This document shows, piece after piece, positions 12,601 through 24,979 of a stretch of 64,000 bases of DNA. Made by a program: the position numbers and the translations under genes. Below the pieces are notes generated by a model, which saw only the letters and a program-made list of their open reading frames with translations, made no database searches and had not been told where the DNA came from. The stretch is from the NCBI GenBank assembly GCA_003118195.1, contig BEXV01001056.1, forward strand, positions 31,430-95,429, in the 5' to 3' direction. Numbering within the stretch: position 1 is the stretch's first letter; each line of letters starts with the position of its first letter. This DNA comes from Hemicentrotus pulcherrimus (Eukaryota; Echinodermata; Echinoidea; Camarodonta; Strongylocentrotidae).

Positions 12601-15600
12601 TCTTCCCTATCATAGTCTGCCTCCCCTTTTCTCATCCTCATCCTCATCTTTTTTCCTCTCATTCTCTTCCGTTCACCATCCTGCTCTTACATTTGCTTTC
12701 TCTCCTTTTATGAGTCTAAATTGGATTTTGTCCTCCCCTCTATACACAACTCTCTTTCTCTCTTCTTTTCACTGTCTCTCTGCCATTCATAATCTTCTCT
12801 TTACATTTCTCTCTCTGTAGCTACAACCCTATCCGCCTTCTGACTTGTCAATGGCGAATTTCTATTCATTTCTTAATCGATACACGATCAGGTGAAGAAG
12901 TGCAGTCGCAAATAATGCTTCTGAATGGATCCATATGATTTGGAAAGATGCATGGATATCGGTCACTCTTTTATGGAATAAAATAGGAATCGGGGAAGGA
13001 CGCATGATACAAATGTAATTGAAGATACAGAGAACTTCAAATATACACGAGAATGGCCATTTAATGAGGAGATTTGTAGTATAAAACTATGTGCATCGGC
13101 ACTGGATAACATCTTTATGAAACCGGACGAATGTAATAAATGCAGTTATAATTGCGTACGCCATTTAAAAATGCGTGTGAATTCCTTGTGAAATACATTG
13201 TTCATCATCAAACGATTAATTTGCAACTGGTTCGCCAAATAGTGATTTAATCGTTGTCAAAAGGAAAATTTTCTTTGATGTATATGTGAAACTGAAACAA
13301 TGTGAAAGATTAAAAGCATAATCTTAAAGTGCACATCGAAATAATAAATGTAGTCATAACCGCTGAAACAGAAGTAAAAAGTAATATTGTAAGTTACCTA
13401 ATTAGGAGTCTAAGGTTTTGGTAGAAGATAGTACAACACCAGTAAAAGACAGTGGAAATGCAACGATATTAAAAGTGTACTTTTTAGGCGTATGGTATTA
13501 TTTGACAGTAAAGTAAGTTAGAAGTGATAAGATAAATGTTCAGAAATTGCAGAAATCAAGAATCCCCCCTAAGCGTGTAAATAGAAACAACAGTAATCTA
13601 GATTTCAAGGAGATTTCAAGTGTTATCTCGTTTGCAGACAATCCAAACTGGCTGTAGAAAACTTCAACAACAAAAAAAAAGACAACAATTTATTGTCCTA
13701 GATTTATACCTGGGCAGACATCAGATGGACCGTTAAGGCCACCTCAAAATAATATTTATACAATCATGAAATCATATCAAACCGTTCACGCTAGTCGTGC
13801 ACCGACAATATAACATCCTCTTTAACATTACTTCCCCTTCACGGTTAACTCAAGTTTCATTGCCATTTTTTTGATGTAGAGAAAATAGAATTAACGTGCA
13901 TGTTTCCCAGGTTGATTTAACGAATTTATCAAATTATGTAAAAGAGGTTATGCGCATACTAGCACATGTCGGGGCCGGCGGTAGAAAACTGTCTCCTGAC
14001 CGAGCAGAAGCTATAACCGTCTGAAAGAAAAATTATCAGGAGTTCCTCGGAGCGAAATATAAAAATAAAGAAATATAGAGAGTGAAAATACAGTTATTTA
14101 AACACATTCCGAAGCGGAAGATTCAATAAAAAACGCCTTTGTTCTTTTTGAATAAAGCCTGTTTTGCACAAAAGAATGGTCGAAAAGTTAAAATTAATTT
14201 TGTTGATTTGTTGGGGGGTGAGACAAGAAATATACGCGATGGTCATTTTTGTTTAGCAGATGCCTCGTCAATCGTCATAAACCTGTTACTAATGCATCTT
14301 ACTTTATGCATATTTATAACCGTTAACCGTTGCTTTATAAGGCAAACTTATGAGTACTTGAGGGGAAACATTTCTTTAAGAAGTATGTATAAATGAGTAA
14401 ACAGGTCTCTTTTTAAGATTATCCACATTACGTTCTTGATCCTAAATCTTTCAATTTATTAAAACATTTTTTTTTTATTGTTTCAATTACACAAGACAGG
14501 TAATCCTTATTAATATTTATCTGAAATGTCCGAGATTACTGAAGGAAAATAAACCTTATCATTCTCGAAATTTTGGATTTAACGTTAGAAACTACTACCT
14601 TTAACAAAATATATAGATTTGTATTTTCATCCTTTTTGTTCTCATTTCTCTCTTTCTTTTTAGTATAATCCATACAAATACAATCTTTCCTTTTTAAGGG
14701 ATTTCTTTTTTCATTTAAAATTCGACTTAATCGTTGAGATGCTTGTACACTTTGTGTCCGAAAATGACTACTCAACGACATTTAACATTGTATATTTACA
14801 AACAAGTTCCATTTTCTATGATATATCGAAAAGTAATTTGAGCTTAAATTTATTTAAGATATGATATTTGCCCATGTTTCGATTGACTTTTGGAATACAA
14901 TCATTTGCATTGCATTGAATTGAATTGAATTTAATAACTAATGTTCAGTCATGTTGCTTCGCATTCTCAATGGAGCTGGCAGTGCAGGAAGGTAGATATG
15001 TTATTAAAAGGAGGAAAATGATTTAAAAGCAGGGATATATGTGGTAGACTAAATCGATTCCGGAGAGAGTGAGTGAGAGAGAAAAAAAAAGAAAAAAAAG
15101 AAAAAAATGAAGACCCAGAGAGAGAGAGAGAGAGAAGGAGAGAAAGGAGAGAGAGAGAGAGTTCGCGAGAGAGAGAGAGATACAGATGCAATTGGTAAAA
15201 GACGTCCATGAAACAGGCAGAAAGGGGAAAGGAGAAAGATAATTATGTGACTGGGGAGAGATAAAGAGAGAAGGAATGCGCCAAAGATAATTCTCTCTTT
15301 TTTCGCAGACGCCCACGGTGTGTATATATTTATCCCGCAATCATTAATCGCCAAACATTGATATTAATCCGAGGTCAAGTGACATTTTTCCGCCCGTACC
15401 TTCTCAACTTAGGCCACTAGAAATCAATTTTAAAACGAGCAATACGTCACGGAGGAAAAATTATCAAGCCGTCGAAATCGACGAGGGAATTTGATCGACA
15501 GAGTAGCTCCCAATCGGGGAATGACAACAAGGAAACAAGTCTCAACGAAAAAAATAGGCTAGTCATTATAGATAATTATTACCTACTGAAGTCGAAAATA

Positions 15601-17060
15601 TTATGAGTGGGAAAACTTGGGCTTCGTTAATACGTGACAGACATATCGAAGAGTGATGTTGTTAAAGGTAGTATCGATCATTGCAGACTGGACACATTAT
15701 ATTTCTGAAAAAGCACACACAACTTTATCAGGCAAAAATAGAAATGAATACATGAATATAATTCCGTCGAATGGGGAATGATCTATGCATCTTTTGCTGG
15801 TCAGAAATATGGTTTAAAAAAAAAAAAAAAATTTTGATCTTAGTATGCCGTCATTTGTTTTAAATTGATTTTCATTATATTATTTGTTCATAGTACGCAA
15901 GCAAGTTTCTAGGATCTACAAATTTAGAATATTACTGTAAACTTGGTCCAAGGCAATTTCGGGACAATATTGCAAATAGTTATAAACGCGTATAGTTATG
16001 GAGCGCGTGGACAGTTAACATAAACCAAAGTGAAGGTAGCAAGTATATCACATCAGACATCCTTTGAATTCTGTTCGAACCATCTATTCATCTGCATTTT
16101 TCGTTTTGTTCCTACTTCGCGTTATACAAATTCATACGTTTCGCTCGTTTCACCACTAAACGTTAGGGGCAGTTCCAAAAATGACGGGGCTTTCTTGAAC
16201 TAATTTCACTTTTGTGCTTCATTCAAAAGAAAAAGTACATCCATTGTGGTTCCACTGCTTCTATGAGCCTTTTTCAAATCCTATTGAAATTTATTCTTAG
16301 TTCTTCCAAGAGTGCCTGTAATCAGTATTATGGTTGCGTCGCCAAATAATTTGTAATAGTTTCTAACTTTCGTCTGCAATAGCATTAACACATTTCCACA
16401 ACTCTTCTACGATTCTTGCATACCAACTTGCGTAGGACCATTGTGCAGTGTTGGAAAGAGATTAGCAAACACAATTAGACTGGGAATCTGGGGGTGATTA
16501 AGGTTCTGTGATGCCTATTTGATCAGCTTCACTCCATAAACAGGTGAGTGACCAGCTAATTCTACCGACAGCCTGGCTCAGGGGGTTCCAATGTTTCCCA
16601 TCTCATTATTTTAGCTAAACACCGGTATCCTTTGATTCTTAAGTGGAAAAGTGAATACTGTATGCATCAGAGAAAGTGTAATATAAAGTGGGCTCATGAA
16701 ATGGTATTTTATATGCGCGGGCATATTTGCGAGAGTTTAAACCACAAAACACCCAAACTAATTCAAGTTGACGAAACTTGCCTGAAACTATAGTACATAT
16801 TTTGTGCAACAAAATGTGTCCTCCAGGATACATTCTGCATGATCAAATTTCCTACCTTCTTCGGTAGAGTAATGATAGTATGGTTCGTTTGTGAAAACAA
16901 ATTTCGCTCTTTTCAATTCTGTTTAATGAACTTTAAAACATATCAGGATGAAACTTAAACTTTATATATTCATTCTAATATCCATACGCGACATCTTGTG
17001 AACTAGATATTTAACCCTTATCTGTGCAGAAATCTGAAAACGTCGGAGACCTTATTTATA
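9690..17060. other. Intergenic with GA-rich tracts, no gene recognised
   Basis: No supportable exon. Pyrimidine-rich sequence around 12590-12820 and purine-rich sequence at 15060-15260 produce open but low-complexity frames. An A-rich run at 15816-15830 is the only other simple feature. Confidence 0.6.
15062..15182. repeat. GA-rich low-complexity tract
   Basis: Interrupted (GA)n with an A-rich AAAAAAGAAAAAA section. It explains three overlapping Ser/Leu-rich open frames on the minus strand, which are not genes. Confidence 0.85.
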
Positions 17061-17075
17061 ATCCAATGTATGCAC

Positions 17076-17105
17076 ATATATATATATACATATATATATA
17101 TATAT
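17076..17105. repeat. (TA)n microsatellite
   Basis: Alternating TATATA with one CATA interruption. Confidence 0.85.
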
Positions 17106-17624
17106 GATGCATACGGGATTGAGAACCAACAGGTTAAGAAAAGCTTTGATGTATTTTCCTCTTTACTTCATAATTACATATCGCGTGAATTGCCATTCGA
17201 ATATGGTATTTTGCAACAGCGTGATATATTATTTATCTACTTAGGTAATGGACTGAATCTAATAGTAATGAATGAAGATCACAACAGCGTGGCTCACGGT
17301 ATTCCATCAAATCCTGCAGTAGGATATCTCCAATACTGAGCAAACTCAGCTACATTGTTACGTGTATACTAGTAATGTACGTTAAATCTTAATGTTAAAT
17401 TGTTGCATTGGTAGCGAATTATATTATAGAGCACTTAAATGACGTTTAAAGCTAATTCTATAAATCGTCTATTCCTCAAACAGGTTGTCTTGATCAATAA
17501 TGATAATACACATATCAAATGCACAATTATATCTGATACAATACCACTCAAAGTGGTACAGTAGGCCTACGAGTTTCCTGAAATAGTATTAAACGACTCA
17601 CGTGATAATATGCATTCACTTAAA

Positions 17625-18300
17625 CTACACACATATCACAGAAGTAAATAAGTAGCTGTGGATAAACATAAGCTGCTTGGCAAGAAATTGGCAAGCACCG
17701 CCTAACAGCAATCCATTCATGAGGAAATACATCTGTAATCTTGCAACGTTCCACAAATCCTCATGTACATGAATTATTGTAACAGAGATACAGAAGTTCA
17801 TGTTCAGCGCAATCCCGACATGAATACCCAAACCTATCACAGTATCTGTTTTTAGGAAGATCACTATGGCAGATCTATGCCAACATGCTGATGCCAAGGG
17901 CCAATGAATAGCAATCTGTGTTAATATCATATAGTTCCCATGAGTTTTTCTGCATCCACTGTTGAATATTTCTGAATCCGAGAACAAACAGCAAGACTAT
18001 TTACATCTTGCATGAAAGCAACGTACAGGAGAATGGCTTAAAATTTCACAGAGATGGTAAATCATACCATTACGGAGTGCAATGTCCCTAAATGGTGTTG
18101 TGTACAAAGTAAACAGGACGGGTCCGACAATCAACCCTTGAGGAACTCATAATCTACATTCCATTACTCCGATTTTCAGAAATGACAACTGCTTTGTATC
18201 TGTTTTTGACATGAACATGAATTGACTGACAAGTTGGCAATAGCCCTGGGCTTGAATAAGCATATTCGTGGAAAGTGACATCTATATAAGCATCGATCAA
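17625..18300 (-). pseudogene. Decayed LINE reverse transcriptase (CR1/L2/Rex-like)
   Basis: Read on the minus strand, 18210-18178 gives KNRYKAVVIS and, after a frame change and a stop, 18146 onward gives VPQGLIVGPVLFTLYTTP. This fits the non-LTR reverse transcriptase motif VPQG-x3-GP-x-LF-x-LY-x2-P that precedes the catalytic YADD box. The YADD box should follow about 18 residues later but has been lost to substitutions and indels. Further down, an open frame from 17987 to 17625 carries GLGI...LNM...EDLWNVARLQMYFL, which resembles the post-catalytic thumb region of CR1/L2/Rex-type LINEs (LGV...L.M...I...hLhNIRRIRKYL). No endonuclease domain or 3' tail is identifiable. This is a dead fragment of a retrotransposon, not a host gene. 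The clade is inferred from motif spacing only. Confidence 0.7.
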
Positions 18301-18884
18301 TAAGAAATACCCTCCACGTCAAATCTGTTTTGAATTATTCTTTCTGCCTGTATATTGTCCTTTTCTGTATTAAAGACTTTGAACCATAAACGTTCAATTT
18401 GCAAGTCTACTATGTTACATCTTTTCATAAGAAAAATTAGCTCCTATGAGTTCAAACAGTCTCCCAAATTGAAACGCAACGTAATAAGGGCAATTATTAT
18501 TAAAGGACTATCACAAAGTTTTCGTATCACCTTCCAACATGATCCCACGTCTCAGGAGCATAACTAGTAACAGGAAGAAACTAGAAACATGAATGAAAGC
18601 GAATGAATGAAAGATAAATGAATATAAATGAATGCATCAAGCAGTATAGATAGGGAATAGTAGTTGTAAATCGTGGAACATCAACCAGGGTATTTTAGTT
18701 TAACTCTCATATCCCTGCATCAACGTAACTTCAAAGGCACAAAGCGGCGCAGTCCCTTGAGACGTCTTCTGTTTTCGCCCCCGCGAGCCTCAACCTTGAC
18801 AACAAAATATGTTGGCAAGTATTTTGCAGGTTTAACTGAATACATCTGACATGATGTGCTATAGATGCCACTTAAAGGGGAAAG

Positions 18885-19014
18885 TATCAAATGTTTGAGA
18901 ACAAGTTTAGGAATAAGCTGGAAAAAAACAACAGATGGAAAGATTTTGGAACAGCTGGAAAATACCCCATAACACAAGTACATCTAACCTCAACCGTGGC
19001 CCTAAAGCGCAACA
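18885..19014 (+). repeat. ~130-bp sequence present twice (copy 1)
   Basis: Starts AAGTATCAAATGTTTGAGAA and ends CCGTGGCCCTAAAGCGCAAC. It is repeated essentially without differences at 19396-19525, with a single N at 19391. Near-identity plus the N suggests unmerged contig overlap or two haplotypes joined in series rather than a biological duplication. Confidence 0.85.
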
Positions 19015-19091
19015 CTAACCCAGGGTTCTTGTTAATTTTTCTGATAGCAGGCTATTTATGATTTACAGGAGGCTACTAAAATTGCAAAAGA

Positions 19092-19215
19092 AAATCTCTG
19101 TGCGCGTAGCGCACATCGCCATGTGCGCAAAGCGCACATCACGAGCGCGAAGCGCGAAGTCCCTTGCGGCCGGGGTCCAGGGCCCGCCCAAGGGCCCTGG
19201 AAGCTTAAGGGTTTT
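19092..19215. repeat. GC-rich dispersed repeat (GCGCGAAGCGC type)
   Basis: Contains several short palindromic GCGC...GCGC blocks (GTGCGCGTAGCGCAC, TGTGCGCAAAGCGCACA, GCGCGAAGCGC), then CCCTTGCGGCCGGGGTCCAG and a GGGCCC...GGGCCC pair. Its composition stands out sharply from the AT-rich surroundings. I associate this phrase with an interspersed repeat family common in invertebrate genomes. The open frame running through it (19058-19279, plus) is a by-product of the repeat. Confidence 0.6.
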
Positions 19216-19390
19216 AGATGCTCTCTGGTGCTATCTTAGCCTTATTTTTGAAGATATGACCACACTGTATGAGCCATAGTTTAATGATAAAGATCATGAA
19301 TATTTAGGCTGAATAACTTACTTTTCATATGATATACAATATGAAATGAAAATGCTCCATTATTGTTTCTGATAAATCAATCATATTTGT

Positions 19391-19391
19391 N
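19391..19391. other. Single-N assembly join
   Basis: Lies just before the second copy of the ~130-bp duplicated sequence and therefore probably marks a contig junction. Confidence 0.9.
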
Positions 19392-19395
19392 GCAA

Positions 19396-19525
19396 GTATC
19401 AAATGTTTGAGAACAAGTTTAGGAATAAGCTGGAAAAAAACAACAGATGGAAAGATTTTGGAACAGCTGGAAAATACCCCATAACACAAGTACATCTAAC
19501 CTCAACCGTGGCCCTAAAGCGCAAC
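19396..19525 (+). repeat. ~130-bp sequence present twice (copy 2)
   Basis: Same sequence as 18885-19014. The two copies diverge at the point where the SINE at 19531 begins: copy 1 continues CACTAACCC, copy 2 continues CATTAATAATAA into the SINE tail. Confidence 0.85.
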
Positions 19526-19530
19526 ATTAA

Positions 19531-19803
19531 TAATAATAATTATCCTTGCTTATATAGCGCCTAACACTTCCTACGCAGAAGTCCCTAAGCGCTCTACAAT
19601 AATGCAGCATAATTACCCTGGCTTTAGCAGTGCAGCTGTTACGCGCGCTGCGTTTCAAGGAATAAATTCCTACCAGGTACCCATTTACTTCACCTGGGTG
19701 GAGTGTCAATGTCTTGCCAAAGGACATTAGTGCGGCGGCGGGACTCGAACCGCGGACCTTGTGATCGACAGTCCGGCGACGTATCCACTCGACCACAACA
19801 CAA
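19531..19803 (-). mobile_element. Complete tRNA-derived SINE
   Basis: On the minus strand the head (from about 19803) carries an A box (TGGTCGAGTGG, 19795-19785) and a B box (GGTTCGAGTCC, 19751-19741), the internal polymerase III promoter of a tRNA-derived SINE. The body contains the AGGTGAAGTAAATGGGTACC and GGTAGGAATTTATTCC segments and ends in a TTA/TAA repeat (TTATTATTATTA on the minus strand) at 19531-19540. A 9-bp direct repeat, CAACATTAA, lies at 19522-19530 and 19804-19812 and is a likely target-site duplication, though the right side is low-complexity. Fragments of the same family occur at 3691-3742 and 38958-39060. It is transcribable in principle by polymerase III but encodes no protein, and would depend on a partner LINE. 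Confidence 0.85.
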
Positions 19804-20598
19804 CAACATTAACATTAACATTAACACAACATTAACCATAACCTTGGCTTTAGTACATTACATTGCATTATGGTAGGGATTTGCTTTAGGTAAGGACAGA
19901 TTTAAAAAGTCACTGGAAATTTGCCCCGATGCAATTGTAATGAGTTTAACGTTTTAAAAAACACAAATAAATACATTACCGAGAGTGATCTGCTTAAGTC
20001 ATACTTAACTTTGAGCTTGGAAATTTCCTCCACCTAACTTCAAAACAGCATGACAGGGAAACGTTCAGTGATAAATATCAATTCCATACGTGACTGACAC
20101 ATAAAGGTCTTCATTTCCCAATATTATGCAAAAGATGAGGTCGTGTTACAGGTCCTGATCTGAGTCTTTCCGATCCCCAAGCTGCATGTCATAAGTCTGA
20201 CATACGATACGACTTATTTCAACGAATATTTCACTATTTCCATTTTAATTCAAGATATCTGAACGATGTTTTATGTCTGTAGACTTATATTTATGTAGGA
20301 GGTGCAATGTGACGTATAGTACATGTACACAAGGGCACATCTTGTAATGGAGTGAATGTTTATCTATAAAGATGAAAAAAACTGGAATAAAAGTGGAGAG
20401 GAGAGGTGAGAAGGAAATAGACAGTGACATAAACAAAAAGAGGGATGGAGAAGAAATAATTGAGTATGGTGATGTAACTCTTCAATCTGATAGGATGTTG
20501 TATGCTAACCACCCTGTCACATAGTGCCATTTGAATATTTTGTAAAAGGAATATGTCGTTACAGCGAACATGTAAACCGAACGTTTCAATGAATTAAT

Positions 20599-20860
20599 TC
20601 ATCATTTCTTTAGGACGCAATATCGGAGAAGAAAAAAAAACCCTATTGTGTTGCAATATCATTTGGCGTCAAAACAGATTTATTATATTTACGTTTCTCC
20701 CATGTTGCAATATTCATTCGTATTGATGAATTCCTGATTCATTTCTTTGTAGAGTTAAGGACACATCGTCCAGAAAAAAGGAAATAGCGAAGTATTGAAA
20801 CAAATATGTTGCGTTGCTATAACGTTTGGCGTCAACACAGAATTTCATTTCGTTTCTCCT
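20599..20860 (+). repeat. Degenerate tandem pair (~150-bp units)
   Basis: Two diverged units share TTCATTTCTTT..., then ...TTGGCGTCAAMACAG... and ...CGTTTCTCC (20665-20700 and 20825-20859). The GGCGTCAA motif occurs once more at 30292. Origin unknown. Confidence 0.45.
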
Positions 20861-20869
20861 AGGCCACGA

Positions 20870-23800
20870 ACAAAAAATTAGATTAAATTTCCCCTGTTTA
20901 TGGAATCTCCGTTAACATTATTATACAACCTCCTTTAAATACGGCACATTCTCTATTCCTCAACTTTTGAGAAAAAAATTTGTTTACAGCTATTGCAAAA
21001 ACTTCCTCCTCGGATAGTTTCCATTCGATATTATAAAACTGTGATGTAGGTTGTTTATAGTTCGTGATAGGTGACTCAAATTTATTTACTCTTCACTATG
21101 GAATCTGACACCTTCTTTTTCCCAACTCAATTATTCTCTCGGTATCATTCATCATCCCGATGTTGCATAATCGATATAGTGTTTTGTCTAAGCAAATCGG
21201 TGGAAACTGACCCCGAATCGATCGATGTATAACATTTTAACCCAATGTCATATTCTTACTTCAACGTCTTCGTCTAAAATTCCACATCCAACATGGACGG
21301 TCCTATATGGGTATAGCGAAGTATATATGTGCGTGCAACTGATTACAAAGCTCCTATTCCTCGACCACTCTTTGTGTCTTTATCGAGGGCTTAAAACAAA
21401 TATTAGAAGATTGTGCATACATCACGATCTGCTCTGTAGCATTCTTTGCTCATTTTAGGCATTTATGGATACAAAAAGGTATGCCAAATTTAAGTATCTT
21501 AATTTTCACATTTGATGTGAGGGCTAAGGAGCATCAAAACCTACAACGCTAATGGTCAGGTCAACATGATGCCATCGAGGAACTTACTTATACATCAATG
21601 AACAATGACTGGCACATGGTGAGAGGTAAACATGGTTCCAATCATAGCCATGGCAATTTCACTAATGACGGTGTAAACAAATACTTGTTTACCGATATTT
21701 CATCGGGTCAGACGAATCTATTCTCCGCGGTTGACCGATTTGGCGTGAATGGCGTCTTCAGATGAAACGATACCATGAGATATAGTCGATTAGATAAATG
21801 ACCCTTTCTCTCTCTCATTTTATTATTGATTTATTGCTTATAGTATAACTTCTAATTACAATATCCACATACCACCATACTGCATGCAAGCTGTTTCTTT
21901 GTTTATACAGTAACGCCATGCATCCCATAATGAATTCAACACGATCGCATAGTTTCGAAAACTCAAGTTAAGTCAATTTCGATGGCTTCGTGCGGACATG
22001 ACACTGACACATTATATGATTTGAACATGAAACTCGATATTTTAAACGTCTATGTGATCGAGCTGTTCACTTATTCTTTTCTGATCAACACAAAACAACC
22101 ATTATGCCATTCTTTACCAGAAACTGAGCAGTTTCGAAAATGTAGAAAAACCTAAATAGCATTTAATGCTACGTCATTCTAATTTTTCTTCGAAATCCAT
22201 GCATTCTTTATTATTCTCACCTAATTTGGGTTTACGCTGTGGTAAATGTTGATATTTTTACATCGAGTAGGGTATGTCTAATCAAAAGATCTTGTCATAA
22301 AGCTACTTGGTTAAAAGGAAATGATTTTTTGATTATGAACTGAAATGCGTTATAATTTGAAGATACAGTGCGGTTTTGCATTACATTAAATACAACTATA
22401 ATCTAGAAATAAGGAGCGGTTCTAAAATTCATTTCGGTGTAAATATGCGGAATTAGTCTTCAGTGTTCAACTGATCATTAAAGATTGACGCCCTAGTGTG
22501 TGGTATGTTAGCGTCCACGCATTGCCTGCGCGAAGTTCTATTGTGAAATATTTTTTCTTCTTCTTCAAACGTTCCCGATTTGAGAGAGGTATTTGTATTT
22601 GGTTGAATTAAGATATATTTTTTCTTTTAAGAACAAAACAATCAACGAAATTTTGAGAAAGCTGTCAACCTCAATATGGAAGTCAATATTTATTCCCAAC
22701 ATGAATATTACAAATTCTATATCATTAAAATGCAATTGTCAAGTTTCAACATAATCTTGCTTTCATAAAATGTTAACAATTTTCATCGTGCTTCTTCAAA
22801 AGTTAGTTCGTACCTTTGATGTTCATTGCTTAATACTTATCACTATAGGTTCGTTGACTGATTAATTGGTCTATCCAAACCGGGTAGATTGATTGGTCTA
22901 ATCTCTAGGTTTGTGCTTCATTGAATCTGACAAAGTATCGCTTCGGAACTCATTACAAGATGGCCTTCGGAGATGCAATGTCACGACGCCATACGTTACG
23001 GGATCAGAATTCTAAAACTAGGGAACGACAGAAAGAGAGGAGTAAAGTGCAATATCTAAATGATTAAAAGTTGAAAATAATTATTTCTGATAAATGTTTT
23101 GTGTCAAATGACACCACATGTATATACGCGTCGGGCCTAATGCCTGTTGAACACGAAGAGTCAATCGCTTGACGTAGTACTGCCTCGGCGATTATTGCGT
23201 TCTTTGACATTGTACAAACAAAGTGAATATTAAATGCACAGAACAGACATTCCGTTAAATCACTGGCGCATGCAACATTAGTCTTCACAGGCTCGATTAG
23301 CGCAGATAATAACGAACTTATTAACGGTGTGCAACAGGGATACGTTTTTGTCCTTTCCTACTTACGCGACTTGCACCTAACTTCCTTTAATGTTCATTGA
23401 GTAGGTCGCAATATGATCATTATGCTGTATTTGGAAGATAGACAAACGGGCTGAGTAATGGTTTGGGCATGACATATCAATCACGAAGATACAAGGAAAT
23501 CAAAGACATCGATGCCGAAGAAAGTCACATCGTAGTATCAAGTTCGTTCACGCGACTGGGACAAACACCATCAGTTAAAGAATTTGAGTGGTGACCCCGC
23601 CTTATTTGCACGTAGGCGATGTTTTCCTATAATCTTGATATAAGGCCCATCGTACATGATTCGTCGTTACAACTACGATATTGTTTGTGCCAATAGAGAC
23701 TATGAAAGAAAATCAAATGCGTCCATAAGTAATAAAACGCATTTTTTCCCCCCAACTCGGTTACTTAATTTTGTATCCATCCTTTGTACACTATCACCTT

Positions 23801-24490
23801 CACATGGTACGTCAAAGACAACGCCATTCGTTGACACAGTCCTACGTCAGTGAAATGACGCCTCGTGTGTTTTCAACGGAATCTAGTACAGTTACCGAGT
23901 CAATGGTAACGGCATTTTGGATGATGTCACTTGCCACGAGAATCATAAAGTACATTGGGTTTGGATAGAAAAATTCCTGTTGGAAAAACATAATTAGCGC
24001 TCTGTTTCTCAACAGACGACTTAATCCCTCAATTCGTTCATTGTAAGTGTCGCTTGGTTTTATAAAATTCTATTTTCTATGTAGCTACTCATTGTCCTGT
24101 TGTTAGCGGACCAAAAAAGTGGGGGAGGATATACGACCAAAGCAGTGAAAAGAAACACTTCGTTTTCATTAGGTACACACTTCAACAATATATGTATGCT
24201 AAGTGACACTCAATTAGGATTGGAAATCAATAATCGGAAAAGACCTTTGAGTTTAAAAATGTATGTAGGTAGCTTCATTCATGCGATTTGATCAATCTCG
24301 AATCACAGAAAAGATACTAATATTGATTTATGCTAGATTCGGGCTTCAGACCATGGACCTACTACATTTCAGACCAAATTATGCTATAAAGGTTACTATT
24401 CTTTTTGGTAGAAACAGAAGCGAAGGTGGAACATTGCGACGTACCCTTCTTAAATATTTCAGAATATTCCCTTGCATCGAGAGGAAAACA
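20870..24490. other. Intergenic, no gene recognised
   Basis: AT-rich sequence with only short open frames (up to about 77 codons), none with a recognisable domain. Confidence 0.6.
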
Positions 24491-24497
24491 AAAATAC

Positions 24498-24576
24498 CTT
24501 CTGTTTGGAGGCAGAAAGGCGTTAGCTCATAAACTGTAACACAGAGTTAACGCCCTTGGTGGCTGTGAACAGACAC
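24498..24576 (+). repeat. Hairpin-type dispersed repeat (copy 2)
   Basis: TCTGTTTGGAGGCAGAAAGG-CGTTAGCTC is mirrored by GAGTTAACGCC...TGTGAACAGACA, giving imperfect arms of about 30 bp around a short loop. Same family as 9288-9347. Confidence 0.6.
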
Positions 24577-24583
24577 TGTTTAC

Positions 24584-24972
24584 TTAAAGAGAAGGTTGAG
24601 TTCTGGGAAGAGGTGAAAAATAATTTGTGAGCGTTATCATTCTTCTTATGCAAGTGTGGAAGAACATAAGACATGTTACCTGAAAAGCATGGCGTTCAAA
24701 TGCCTTCATATTCTAAATATGTCATGGAACATCGTAAAACTCCGGGGTAGGATTTTTACGCCACGTGTTCATGTAGTCCCATGTAAATCTTTCCGTGTAC
24801 AGTGTTTGTAACCTTACGAAGACTTGGCCAATTTAAATTTTTTATTATTGATGATTCCAGAACCTTGCAATACACACAAATTTTTATGCTAGATGATCAA
24901 CCTTTTCTGGTCGATTCAACACCGTTTCTTTCACAATGCAATCACATGACCAGAACTCAACTTCATCTTTAA
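24584..24972 (+). mobile_element. TTAA-flanked MITE, copy A
   Basis: Terminal inverted repeats AGAGAAGGTTGAGTTCTGG (from 24588) and CCAGAACTCAACTTCATCT (to 24968), flanked on both sides by TTAA (24584-24587 and 24969-24972). No coding capacity. TTAA targets are characteristic of piggyBac-type elements, but the termini here do not start with the usual CC(C/Y), so superfamily assignment is tentative. Related copies are at 27207-27592 (same strand) and 45245-45385 (opposite strand, truncated). Confidence 0.8.
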
Positions 24973-24979
24973 GTCTGCA

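Noticed and set aside
14967..15354. Three overlapping Ser/Leu-rich open frames, minus strand
   Set aside because: Produced by a GA-rich low-complexity tract; no domain.
19058..19279. 73-codon open frame, plus strand
   Set aside because: Runs through the GC-rich GCGCGAAGCGC repeat; an artefact of that repeat.
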